IMG/VR virus record: IMGVR_UViG_3300031673_010277 | Location: 1-42,448 of that record | Reading direction: 5' to 3' (one strand) | DNA length: 42,448 nucleotides | DNA from: a virus | Part shown: piece after piece, positions 1 to 8,475 of the stretch | Layout of the letters: every line of letters starts with the position of its first letter | Position numbering within the stretch: position 1 is the stretch's first letter | Notes under the pieces: model-generated | Seen by the model: only the letters and a program-made list of their open reading frames with translations | Told to the model about the DNA's origin: nothing | Databases searched by the model: none | Made by a program: the position numbers and the translations under genes

Positions 1-1
1 A

Positions 2-2017
2 CCGCAAGATTTACAACAATACCAATTTGTGTCTATTGATGTTCCTTTTACTGGCCAAATATCAGAACAAACAGTTCAAGTAAAACCATCTGAGTCTGCT
101 TCATATGAGAGTTATACAGAAGTTCCGAGTTTGTTTTTAATGGATGCAAATACAAAAGGATATGTATCAAGAAGAACAGATTCGGGAATAAACCTACAAT
201 TCGGAAACGGATTGATTGGATATCAACCCGAAGCAGGTTCGACCATTCTTGTTAATTTATCTTTAACACAAGGTTCGGGTGGAAATGTTATTTCTGGATC
301 AATAAAAAGTGGAGATAGAATTTACAACACAACAGATGCCGGTATAACTGAAATTGTTCAGTACACTATTACCAATCCTGCTCCTGCCTTTGCTGGGGAA
401 GATGAGGAATCTCTTGAAGAGATCAGACGAAATGCTATTATCAATATCTCTGCCCTGGAAAGAATTGTAACCGAAAACGACTTTATAAATGCAGATGTAA
501 TCATTGATAATTCTCCAATTGGCCCAAATTCGTTGCCTGTATTAAAACGGTCAGATTTGAAAGTGAATGAGATCGCGTTGTTTTCAACTATCTATTTTGC
601 TGATGACTTGGTTCCTACGAGAGATGTGTTTGAAACATTTAACACTTTATATATTCCAAGACAGACTGTTATTAATTTTGATGGAGTTGATTATTATACA
701 GTATTCGATATTGAAATTGACCCTTTAAATTCAAATGCAGAATATACTTATATTATGTATCAGATTGAGCAAATTCCTTCATTGGTTACAAGCTACGGAT
801 CTGATTATGATTTATATGCTGATCTTCTGACTGTTGAAAGGTCTGGTTTGACAGCAACATATACATTGGATTATAAATCTACAGAGGTTGATTCAATTAC
901 AACTACCTGTACAATGGAAATTTCAGAAACGGGTGCTTCATATAATATGACAAATGACGGCACAGCGTTCGTTTACTACTTTGCAAATAATCAAGCTATC
1001 CCAAAGGGTGAATTGACTTACTTCTTCACTATAAGTCATCCTACAGAAGGAACTATCGCTCAATACTCAACACAGTTTATATTTAGACAAGACTTGAGTG
1101 ATTTTACAATGTCAGATGTTGTTCAGTCAGATTCAACATCATATATTGTATATGATATTCCTACGGTGGAAAAGGATTATTATGATAGTATAAACCAAAG
1201 AGATTTTGAATTACAAGTAATGCAGCAATTGCTTACAACTCTAACATTTAAAGATTACAGAATGTTAACTGACTTTGTTAATTTTAAATTTTCAAATACT
1301 ACAGGTATTCTGCGTAATATGCAACTAAATGATGTGGACTTGTTACCTGTATTGTCAATTAAATGTAATATGCCATTGCTTCCAACTGAGGGTGATAGAT
1401 ATATTGTCGGAACAGGCAGTACCGGAGATTGGGCAACCCATGAGGATGATGTGGCTACATATACAAAGCAAGTAACCAGCGTTACAACTGATACTACGAG
1501 TATTATAGATACGACTGCGGTCATTGATGCAACAACTATTATTGATACGACTGCTATTATACACACAACCGTGACCACAGATACAACCAGTTATTTATGG
1601 ATTTATACTGAACCAAAAAGCGATCAAATGGTTTATGTAGTCAGTGAAGATTATAAGTATATATTTTCAGACCCTGGTTGGGTAAAACCAGAGTATATGA
1701 TTCCGCTTCAAATTTCTCTTGATGTATTCAGGGAATCTACATACACAAGTTCGTTAGGAGCTTTAACTCAAGCAATTCGAGAGGCGTTGGTTGCAGCATT
1801 TGCGGAAAGATTTGGTATCAATGCTGAAATTTACAGATCTGAAATTGTGGATGTTGTTCAAAGTGTTGATGGGGTTGATCATTGTCGTTTGATTGCTCCA
1901 GAATCAAGTATCTTTTTCAACTTTGATATTGATACATTTACACAAACAGAATTGTTGGAATATGCACCAGAGTATGTTTATTTTACAGAAGATGATATAG
2001 CAATCAGGATATTCTAA
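2..2017 (+). CDS. Baseplate wedge protein, gp6/baseplate J-like (5' end outside window)
   Basis: This is a structural protein of the contractile-tail baseplate wedge. The reading frame is open to the left edge, so the true start lies outside; the first in-window start-like codon, a GTG at 29, is probably internal. The N-terminal part has the baseplate J/gp6 signature: FGNGLIGYQPEAGS followed by a Gly/Ser-rich GSGGNV stretch, then EDEESLEEIRRNA and ALERIVTENDFINADV, which matches the conserved 'ESLEE.RR.A ... R.VT..D' block of that family. The middle (about residues 200-470) is an elaboration I cannot assign. A Thr/Ile/Asp-rich repeat follows at about residues 485-520. The C-terminal part ('YTSSLGALTQAIREALVAAF', then 'VVQSVDGVDHCRL') again resembles the J-like C-terminus. 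It sits one base before the next + strand gene. The gp6-like assignment is an inference from motifs. Confidence 0.72.
   Translation, partial: PQDLQQYQFVSIDVPFTGQISEQTVQVKPSESASYESYTEVPSLFLMDANTKGYVSRRTDSGINLQFGNGLIGYQPEAGSTILVNLSLTQGSGGNVISGSIKSGDRIYNTTDAGITEIVQYTITNPAPAFAGEDEESLEEIRRNAIINISALERIVTENDFINADVIIDNSPIGPNSLPVLKRSDLKVNEIALFSTIYFADDLVPTRDVFETFNTLYIPRQTVINFDGVDYYTVFDIEIDPLNSNAEYTYIMYQIEQIPSLVTSYGSDYDLYADLLTVERSGLTATYTLDYKSTEVDSITTTCTMEISETGASYNMTNDGTAFVYYFANNQAIPKGELTYFFTISHPTEGTIAQYSTQFIFRQDLSDFTMSDVVQSDSTSYIVYDIPTVEKDYYDSINQRDFELQVMQQLLTTLTFKDYRMLTDFVNFKFSNTTGILRNMQLNDVDLLPVLSIKCNMPLLPTEGDRYIVGTGSTGDWATHEDDVATYTKQVTSVTTDTTSIIDTTAVIDATTIIDTTAIIHTTVTTDTTSYLWIYTEPKSDQMVYVVSEDYKYIFSDPGWVKPEYMIPLQISLDVFRESTYTSSLGALTQAIREALVAAFAERFGINAEIYRSEIVDVVQSVDGVDHCRLIAPESSIFFNFDIDTFTQTELLEYAPEYVYFTEDDIAIRIF
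1481..1590 (+). repeat. Degenerate Thr-rich coding repeat inside the baseplate gene
   Basis: An in-frame stretch encodes tandem degenerate copies of a 6-residue unit (IIDTTA, VIDATT, IIDTTA, IIHTTV). It is flanked by TTDTTS on both sides, so the run is symmetrical. At DNA level the unit is about 18 bases, ATT-ATT-GAT-ACG-ACT-GCT-like. The copies differ at third positions, so it is a protein-level rather than a recent DNA-level repeat. It probably forms a beta-rich spacer or a variable surface loop (inference). Confidence 0.7.
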
Positions 2018-2018
2018 T

Positions 2019-3140
2019 ATGCAAATATTATATGATAAAGTAGATCCAAACTACAATCAGTTAAAACGATTTATTACAACAAGTGCAGCAAGAGAACTGT
2101 CCGCACTTTCTGAACCTTGCTATTATCCGAAAACAAAAAGATTCTATTTTGAGCTTTTAAATATCTTAAAAATTAAAGATAAAGATATGAAAGAGTTTGT
2201 AAAAAGAACATATAAAGGCACAAAAGCAGAAAAGTTCCAATTAACAAATGATGTGGGAACTAACATTTTGGTGTTTGTTATGCACTACTTTTTAGAGCAT
2301 AGGGATCAAGCTGCTTTTCAGGCTGGAATGGCATATTTTATGGTAATTCAATATTCTCGCCTTATGCACAAACAAATAAAATATTGTTACCCTGATACAT
2401 TCAAATATACACTCGATACGTTGACAAGAACTCATTTGTTTTTTAGAGAGAAATCAATCCCAAACAGTTTATACTATTTAGCAAATCAGATGCAATCTAA
2501 TTACAAAGATGATATTAAAAATTGGGATATTGATAGAATTATTGCCTTTTTGAGTGCTGCAAGAACCAGAATCTCACAGAGCGTTAAAAGTTTTGCTGAA
2601 GCGTATTATAGAAATAGACAAGCTGGTTCGGCGATCAAAACACAAGGTGAAATATCTGACGATGATGACTCAAACAATTATCAATATCAGGTATTAGAGA
2701 AAGGACAGAAAATCGTTGATGATCTCACAAAGAAAATTACATCATATAAGATCATTGATAGGAAAGCATTTGATGAAGCAAAGAAAATAAGTAAAGTAAA
2801 AACATCAATTGCAACCATAATTGCAAATGGTATCACAAATGAAAAACATTATAATAATGTGAAAATTGCGTTACAATTATTTGTTAAAGAAGCTAAAGCT
2901 GTTGATATGGTTTGTGGTGATGGGTTTTATATCTACGTGAAAAGACTCATGGCTGTTAAAAGAACGGTCGCTCAATTATATTTCAAAGCTCAAATAAACA
3001 TACTTCTCACAGAGGTTTTAAAAGATGCTGGGCAACTTAAAACATATGAGAAGTACACGTCTCAAACTCAATTCATTATAAACTCCTTCTTAGCATTTTA
3101 TCTTACAATAATGGTAAGAAGAAGTGTCTGCAATGTTTAA
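2019..3140 (+). CDS. Unknown 373-aa phage protein, probably virion-associated
   Basis: I do not recognise this protein. It starts at an ATG one base after the stop of the baseplate gene, so the two are probably translated together and it may belong to the tail/baseplate module. The sequence is mostly alpha-helical, Lys/Tyr-rich and lacks a signal peptide. A short acidic linker (SDDDDSNN, about residue 215) separates an N-terminal helical domain (about 1-210) from a C-terminal one (about 225-373). The last 25 residues are hydrophobic (FIINSFLAFYLTIMV) and might be a membrane-associated or buried helix. Its stop codon overlaps the stop of the convergent minus-strand gene by four bases (TTAA), leaving no room for an intergenic terminator. 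Confidence 0.55.
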   Translation: MQILYDKVDPNYNQLKRFITTSAARELSALSEPCYYPKTKRFYFELLNILKIKDKDMKEFVKRTYKGTKAEKFQLTNDVGTNILVFVMHYFLEHRDQAAFQAGMAYFMVIQYSRLMHKQIKYCYPDTFKYTLDTLTRTHLFFREKSIPNSLYYLANQMQSNYKDDIKNWDIDRIIAFLSAARTRISQSVKSFAEAYYRNRQAGSAIKTQGEISDDDDSNNYQYQVLEKGQKIVDDLTKKITSYKIIDRKAFDEAKKISKVKTSIATIIANGITNEKHYNNVKIALQLFVKEAKAVDMVCGDGFYIYVKRLMAVKRTVAQLYFKAQINILLTEVLKDAGQLKTYEKYTSQTQFIINSFLAFYLTIMVRRSVCNV

Positions 3141-4438
3141 TTAAAAGAAGGAAATCTAGCCACTATATCGTCGTATGTTTTCTTTACGGCAGTAGTAACT
3201 CTATTTGGGGGATTATCCTTTTGTTCATCTGTAAGTTCTTCTTTTGTAGGAGCTTGATTTTTAGTTATCAGTTGATCCTGTTGCTGAGCCAATAATCTTG
3301 ACTCAGTTTCACGCCTTTGTCTTGTACTTGTTAATTGATCTTCCAATGTGTATTGTAAAGGCGTTGTACTAAAATTTTGTACTCCCTTTTTTTCCCAATC
3401 AGTTTCATGTATCATTGTATCAAGGTATGTTGATAAAGTAGGTCTTCCACTATTAATATTTGGTGCAGCTAACATACTATTAAATAAACTTCCAAACTCA
3501 ATTCTTATATCAACTATTCCCAATGTTTGTCTGTAAGAAATTTGTTGTTGATCACCACCTTTAATAACAGTTATGTTTGAAATAAACGCGGGGTCTAAAT
3601 CATATATACCAGGCGATTGAATCCTATGAATGAATGGCCAACTGAATGTAATCCCATCTGTTGAAACCGGCATTGCTAACAACATTATTGCTGCCATTGG
3701 AGCGGCTATGTATTTTTCTGTTGCATCTCTACTTCCTGGAGCTGGATTATAAAGTCTAACTGTCATTGTATATGAAGGTTGAAATGCGCTTCCTTTCCAA
3801 ACCATAGGAAAATCAATTCTTGATCCCGCCATTAATTTGGAAACAACATCAATACCGCCTGTAATACTTTTAGGCAAAACAGCTCTTGCAGCACTTCCGA
3901 TCATTCCACCAACGCCTCTAATAGCATTTGCAGCTGTTTCCCCCATTGCGCCGGTGCCTGCTAAATCTCCCAGAATTTTATCAGCAACTTCGCCCATATC
4001 TCTGGCGCCACGAATCTGTGCTAATGATGCAGCAGCATCTGAACCTACAGTAGTTAGTCCTTGTAAAAAGTTTTCTCCATACTCATTTGTAAATGAGTCA
4101 GTTGGAAAGCTATCAGCTTGATATGCAAGAACTAAACATCCTTCCGGACCACCCCCATTAATTGCATGTTTGGGTTGTGATAAACCAAATCCGTGTGCAT
4201 TTAACAAACTCGTATATGTTAAATTATTCTTTTTTCCACTACCTCTAAAATATGCCTGTCTTTTAAATAATGTTAATCCTTTTGTAAATGACGGAATTCC
4301 TGGAAATATTCTTGCGATGGGCATTGAATTTTCCATGACAATTTGAGATCTGTCATACATAGAATCATCCGCAAGATTCCCCGGAGGTAATCCAATTGTA
4401 TAATCAATGGTTCTATTTTTAGTTACTGTTCTTGCCAT
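3137..4438 (-). CDS. Virion structural protein, probable tail tube/baseplate component
   Basis: A 433-residue protein encoded two bases downstream of the tape measure gene (ATG two bases after its TAA; the ribosome site GGAG lies in the last codons of that gene). There is a compositionally simple Ala/Gly-rich middle (about residues 125-195) and then a beta-rich block: 'YTMTVRLYNPAPGS', 'PMAAIMLLAMPVS', 'HRIQSPGIYDLDPAFISN', 'VDIRIEFGSLFNSML'. Such a block (polypeptide flanking a pore-like 'pP...pG.f' loop and ending 'v.I.FgsL') is typical of virion proteins near the tube-baseplate junction in large myoviruses; this is an inference. The C-terminus (about 365-415) is Gln/Glu/Lys-rich and likely flexible or coiled. 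No enzymatic motif is visible. Confidence 0.5.
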   Translation of the reverse strand: MARTVTKNRTIDYTIGLPPGNLADDSMYDRSQIVMENSMPIARIFPGIPSFTKGLTLFKRQAYFRGSGKKNNLTYTSLLNAHGFGLSQPKHAINGGGPEGCLVLAYQADSFPTDSFTNEYGENFLQGLTTVGSDAAASLAQIRGARDMGEVADKILGDLAGTGAMGETAANAIRGVGGMIGSAARAVLPKSITGGIDVVSKLMAGSRIDFPMVWKGSAFQPSYTMTVRLYNPAPGSRDATEKYIAAPMAAIMLLAMPVSTDGITFSWPFIHRIQSPGIYDLDPAFISNITVIKGGDQQQISYRQTLGIVDIRIEFGSLFNSMLAAPNINSGRPTLSTYLDTMIHETDWEKKGVQNFSTTPLQYTLEDQLTSTRQRRETESRLLAQQQDQLITKNQAPTKEELTDEQKDNPPNRVTTAVKKTYDDIVARFPSFN

Positions 4439-4441
4439 TTT

Positions 4442-7400
4442 TTAGTCTCCGTCTACCTCACCAGGTATAATCAATCTGTTGTATTCTCCTCCGATATAAT
4501 CCACTGCTGCTTGTCCTTGGTTCATCACATTGGTTGTTGTGTTATTTACACTATTCACGACATTGTTAGAGGTTGCAACTACTGTGCCTTTAAGTTCTTT
4601 TGCAATTTGATCTCTATTTTGTACTGCTTTTTCTGCAGCATCTAATGTTGCTTTTGCTTGTTTATTTGCTGCGTACACACCCATTGCTACTTTTCGTTTT
4701 GCAAGTTCTGCTTTATCGCCATAGTTTCTTTCGAGTTTTTCTGTCATTGACAAATCATCATAATTGACATATGGCATATCAACAGCTAATCCGCGAGAAG
4801 ATTGATATTCAGCAAATCTGTCTTGAACTTGCTCGTCAGTTAGAGGTACATATGACTTGTTGGATGTTAAGAATTTTAGAAATTCTTTTTCTCGTTTCTT
4901 TCCATATCCTTTGGCACTTGTACCCAGACCTTTTCCGCCCATGCCAATCCAGTTACTCCATTTGCCTCTATTCTTTTTTATAAAAGCTTTTCTCGCTTGT
5001 GCAAGGGTTTTTGGGGAATATTTCATGTACTTTTCGATATTGGTCATCATGTGCTCTTTTTGACCTGCTGCAATAGCAGACATATTTCTTCGGCCAAATG
5101 TTCCAACATCTTCTTGCCAATCTTTACCTGTACCTATTTTAGCACCAAGATGGGTTTTCATCTGCCCCTCAAACCCCAGTCGTCCACCTTCTCTCGCTGC
5201 TTGAGATGCAGTTGATGTCTTATCTTGTACTGTACCTACATATGCTCTATCCTTTTCATCCTGTTTAGTTAACCATCCCTGGATACTTTTAGTGATCCCA
5301 AGCATCTCATCTAACTGTTTACCTAATTCATATCCTGCATAACCAGCGGCCGCAACAGCACCAACGCCTCCAAGAGTTTTTAGAACTGTTGGATTTGAAA
5401 GAAAGCTGCCAACGCCTTTGGCCATTGTGCTTATCATTCCTGCTGCTATTGGACCACCTACTTTGAATAAATCTGCAATTGCAGGTCCTATACTTTTGGT
5501 GATAAAACCTGTTATTCCCCCACCCATCATCATAAGCAAAGGACCAAGACGTTTTATGAATCCGAGGATTCCGCCACCCCCACCAAACAAACCAAAAAGA
5601 CCTGTTTTGGCTTTGTTGTAATTTTTCTTCAAACCTTCTCGTATCCTTTCCATTTTTGCGGCACGCTTTTCTTTGGCAATAGCTTTCTTTTCCAATGCGA
5701 GTTTCTTTTGAGCTTTTTTGATTAATTTTGCAGCTATCTTTTGTGCTTGTTTTGCTCTTCTGTCTCTCCTTCTTTGGATCTCTTTTGCTACTGATGCTTG
5801 ATGTTTTTCAAGTTTCATTTTTCTGGCATGATCTTTTTTCGCTTGCTCATATTGTTTCTTTGTCATTTTTGCAGCGGAGACTTCTTCATGTTCTTCTTTT
5901 GCTGCCTCTTTTGCTGCCTCTCCAATATTCCCAGCAATCATTACAGGCATCGCACTATGTTTTACTGCAAGTTTTGCCATACCTTTTGGCATATATTTCT
6001 GATACTCTTCTTCACTTTGACTTGCACGGATCGCTTGTTCTGATCCGTATATGTTTTCCATGTATCCTTTTGAAAGTCCTGCTAAACCAATCGGTTTTCC
6101 AGCTTGTCTCATAAGAATACTTTTCTTAGCCCCACCCCAAAAACCTTTTATCTTATCAGAAACTGATTTCGATTGTGCTTTTTTTCTTGCTTTAAAATCT
6201 GCCTTACTTTCACCAATTTCTTTTCTCATTCCCCTGGTTGCAAACGGTGCAGCTGCAAGGCGTGTACCCAAACTTCCAGTTCCAGCAATAAGGGAATTTG
6301 TGAACCCCCTCATCATTTTAAAGATTGACCATTTTCCTGATGAAATTCCAGCTATTGCTTTGTATTTCGTTCCGGTTATTGCAGTGGATAGATGTCTTAC
6401 GGCCTCGGCTGTTGCTCTTGTGTATGTAGCAATAGCATCAAGCCTATACATTGAACCTGTATATAAGGTACCAATGTTATCACTCATTGCTGAGAAGGGT
6501 TGTTTCGATTTCGATAGATGTCTTGTATATCCACCTCTGGTTTTAAAGAAACCATAAACTGGACTCCACGCTCTTCCCAATACATTCTTTAGTATCTTCG
6601 CTGTATATAGAGATGTTCTCATTATCGGATGCTCAATGAGCATCTTTTGCCATACTTGTTCCCAAGTTCCTATCTGTGCACCAATCGCTGACTGAATTGC
6701 AAGCAATGATCTCAGCATACGTTTTTCTGCTGGCTCTTCATATTGTGATTGGACTTCCTCCAACGCTCTCATGAAACCTTTAAACATACCTACTTTTTGT
6801 TGCGAATGAACATCACCAATATATGTGTCCATTTTTGCAAGAGCACTGGTTTGGAACTTAACAGATGATGTTGCTAATGCTTGTGATACGGATATTTGAT
6901 CATCCATCCGTTTCAATAGTTTATCAACCGGCATTACAACTTCGGCGGCATGTAGTCGAGCGACACCTCCCTTCTCAACAACACCACCCCTTGCCATATG
7001 TGGAATTTTTTCTTTTGATTTCTTGTTTATTGAAATTGAAGCTCGGTCCACCTCTTTTGATGCCTTGCTTCTTCCAGTTACAAACCCTTTTATTCCTCTA
7101 CCTAATCCACTCAGGGCATTACCGATGTTTGTTTTCATTTTATCTACTGCAGTTTTGAATACATCGGTTTCCATAAATCTAGAAATGTAATAACCAAAAA
7201 TTGGACCTGTTGTTTTTGATAAAGCCATTGCTACCATTTTTTGAGGATCGTATTTAACCTCATCCTGCATGGCTCTTCTCATTTGAGCAAGAGTTGATCC
7301 TGTTCCTTTTGCTAAATTCATAGCAATTGAAGAAAATCCCTTTCCCATGTCTCCGACTGTACTACTTAACTTTCTCAAAACATCATTCATAGAGGATTGA

Positions 7401-7579
7401 ATGGCACTAAGATCCTCACCGGTTGATACCTTGGTATCAATTTCGCTCATTTTTTGATCAATCTGTTTTTGCATATTCGAGATCGCACGACTTACATTAC
7501 TAATCTCAGATATACGTTGATCTTTGCTGTCAGCAGACGCTGTAATACTTCCAGGTCTTCTTGTTGTTTCGTCAGCCAT
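4442..7579 (-). CDS. Tail tape measure protein
   Basis: A 1045-residue protein with the properties of a tape measure. The N-terminal 100 residues are a coiled coil (ISNMQKQIDQKMSEIDTKV). About residues 195-225 carry 'ARGGVVEKGG...HAAEVVMPVDKLL', matching the 'GG....GE...EAV.P.' motif common in phage tape measures. A very Lys/Ala/Glu-rich helical stretch lies at about 560-690. It is followed by a Gly-rich hydrophobic region (GLFGGGGGILGFI, then LLMMMGGGITGFI and GGVGAVAAAGYAGYELG, about 690-800) that could insert into or cross a membrane during DNA delivery. The C-terminal quarter is charged. The gene lies between a HExxH protein and a structural protein in the virion module. The length is ordinary for a long-tailed myovirus. 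The start is supported by AAGAGG upstream of ATG. Confidence 0.7.
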   Translation of the reverse strand: MADETTRRPGSITASADSKDQRISEISNVSRAISNMQKQIDQKMSEIDTKVSTGEDLSAIQSSMNDVLRKLSSTVGDMGKGFSSIAMNLAKGTGSTLAQMRRAMQDEVKYDPQKMVAMALSKTTGPIFGYYISRFMETDVFKTAVDKMKTNIGNALSGLGRGIKGFVTGRSKASKEVDRASISINKKSKEKIPHMARGGVVEKGGVARLHAAEVVMPVDKLLKRMDDQISVSQALATSSVKFQTSALAKMDTYIGDVHSQQKVGMFKGFMRALEEVQSQYEEPAEKRMLRSLLAIQSAIGAQIGTWEQVWQKMLIEHPIMRTSLYTAKILKNVLGRAWSPVYGFFKTRGGYTRHLSKSKQPFSAMSDNIGTLYTGSMYRLDAIATYTRATAEAVRHLSTAITGTKYKAIAGISSGKWSIFKMMRGFTNSLIAGTGSLGTRLAAAPFATRGMRKEIGESKADFKARKKAQSKSVSDKIKGFWGGAKKSILMRQAGKPIGLAGLSKGYMENIYGSEQAIRASQSEEEYQKYMPKGMAKLAVKHSAMPVMIAGNIGEAAKEAAKEEHEEVSAAKMTKKQYEQAKKDHARKMKLEKHQASVAKEIQRRRDRRAKQAQKIAAKLIKKAQKKLALEKKAIAKEKRAAKMERIREGLKKNYNKAKTGLFGLFGGGGGILGFIKRLGPLLMMMGGGITGFITKSIGPAIADLFKVGGPIAAGMISTMAKGVGSFLSNPTVLKTLGGVGAVAAAGYAGYELGKQLDEMLGITKSIQGWLTKQDEKDRAYVGTVQDKTSTASQAAREGGRLGFEGQMKTHLGAKIGTGKDWQEDVGTFGRRNMSAIAAGQKEHMMTNIEKYMKYSPKTLAQARKAFIKKNRGKWSNWIGMGGKGLGTSAKGYGKKREKEFLKFLTSNKSYVPLTDEQVQDRFAEYQSSRGLAVDMPYVNYDDLSMTEKLERNYGDKAELAKRKVAMGVYAANKQAKATLDAAEKAVQNRDQIAKELKGTVVATSNNVVNSVNNTTTNVMNQGQAAVDYIGGEYNRLIIPGEVDGD

Positions 7580-7591
7580 TTAATAGTCCTC

Positions 7592-8473
7592 TTAAGCTAT
7601 GATTTGAAATAGTTTTTTCACTACAGAGTCATGTGGATTCATTTCAACAAATACACATGCTACTTCTGATAGTGAAATTAGTTCTTGCATGGGTGTTGTG
7701 TATTGATTTCTCTTTCCAAATGCGTTTAAATATGCAGCATTTAGTGATGTGAACATCATTTGGTATTTTCTTATGTTTTTTAATAGAGATGGCATGTGCA
7801 TAATCATCAATTTTAAGGCAACAACCATATCTGTCAATCTCTGGTCAAAGTCCTCTGGTGCTAATGTTGTATCTGCACCAAATAATTTAGCAATTAGTCG
7901 ATAATAGTTTCCAAGATCTTTATTTGCATATTCTGGACCTCGTCTTTCCAAATTTGCAATGTATTTCATCAATTCACTGACCTTTTTTGGATCTGGATAA
8001 TTTACCCCAAAATAGGAATCAACGAATTGTGTATAATATGCGTGTAAATACCTAAAAAATGTACTTGTGAATTTGGAAAAATTCCTTCCTGCTGATAAAT
8101 GCATACATTCATGCATTGTTGTGGAAACAAGATCATTGTTTGCAGCTGTTCCAATTATAGAAACGGCATGCTCGATCAATACAACTACTTTTTTATCTTT
8201 GACATGATAAAATCCAAGAATATACTTATCTGGGTCTCCTGTTAATTTCTTTTTGATAAAAGAAAACAGGTTCTTTGACTTGTAACATGGCATTACAAGC
8301 TTTTTCTGTACTAAACTTTCTATTTGTGCCGTTACCTGACTTCCTTTTGATGATTTTGCAAATGCCTCAACAAACTTTGCTTTTAGAGAATCTGAGGAAT
8401 AGAATTTACTCCCATCTATTGTAGTTTCAAGAGAAAGTGATAAAGGCATAGCCATTAGTTCTTGAATTTCCAT
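7592..8473 (-). CDS. Putative zinc metallopeptidase-like protein (HExxH) in the virion module
   Basis: This 293-residue protein contains a clean zincin motif, HECMH (residues 121-125), inside a hydrophobic helix preceded by a small beta-rich segment ('ILGFYHVKDKKVVVLIEHAV'), as in minimal zinc metallopeptidase cores. The third metal ligand is not obvious. No signal peptide is seen. The gene follows terminase with a two-base gap, and its ribosome site (AAGGGG) lies in the last codons of terminase, so the two are coupled. It precedes the tape measure gene. It could be a virion-maturation protease, a tail-tip peptidase acting on the cell envelope, or a structural protein that keeps the motif for metal binding. 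The family is not recognised; the peptidase call rests on the motif only. Confidence 0.5.
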   Translation of the reverse strand: MEIQELMAMPLSLSLETTIDGSKFYSSDSLKAKFVEAFAKSSKGSQVTAQIESLVQKKLVMPCYKSKNLFSFIKKKLTGDPDKYILGFYHVKDKKVVVLIEHAVSIIGTAANNDLVSTTMHECMHLSAGRNFSKFTSTFFRYLHAYYTQFVDSYFGVNYPDPKKVSELMKYIANLERRGPEYANKDLGNYYRLIAKLFGADTTLAPEDFDQRLTDMVVALKLMIMHMPSLLKNIRKYQMMFTSLNAAYLNAFGKRNQYTTPMQELISLSEVACVFVEMNPHDSVVKKLFQIIA

Positions 8474-8475
8474 GT

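Noticed and set aside
1255-1578. Two minus-strand frames opposite the baseplate gene
   Set aside because: They mirror the Thr-rich repeat, giving Val/Ile/Ser-rich products; no ribosome site.
4771-7158. Several + strand frames within the tape measure gene
   Set aside because: Low-complexity hydrophobic products, no ribosome sites, opposite to a long clear gene.
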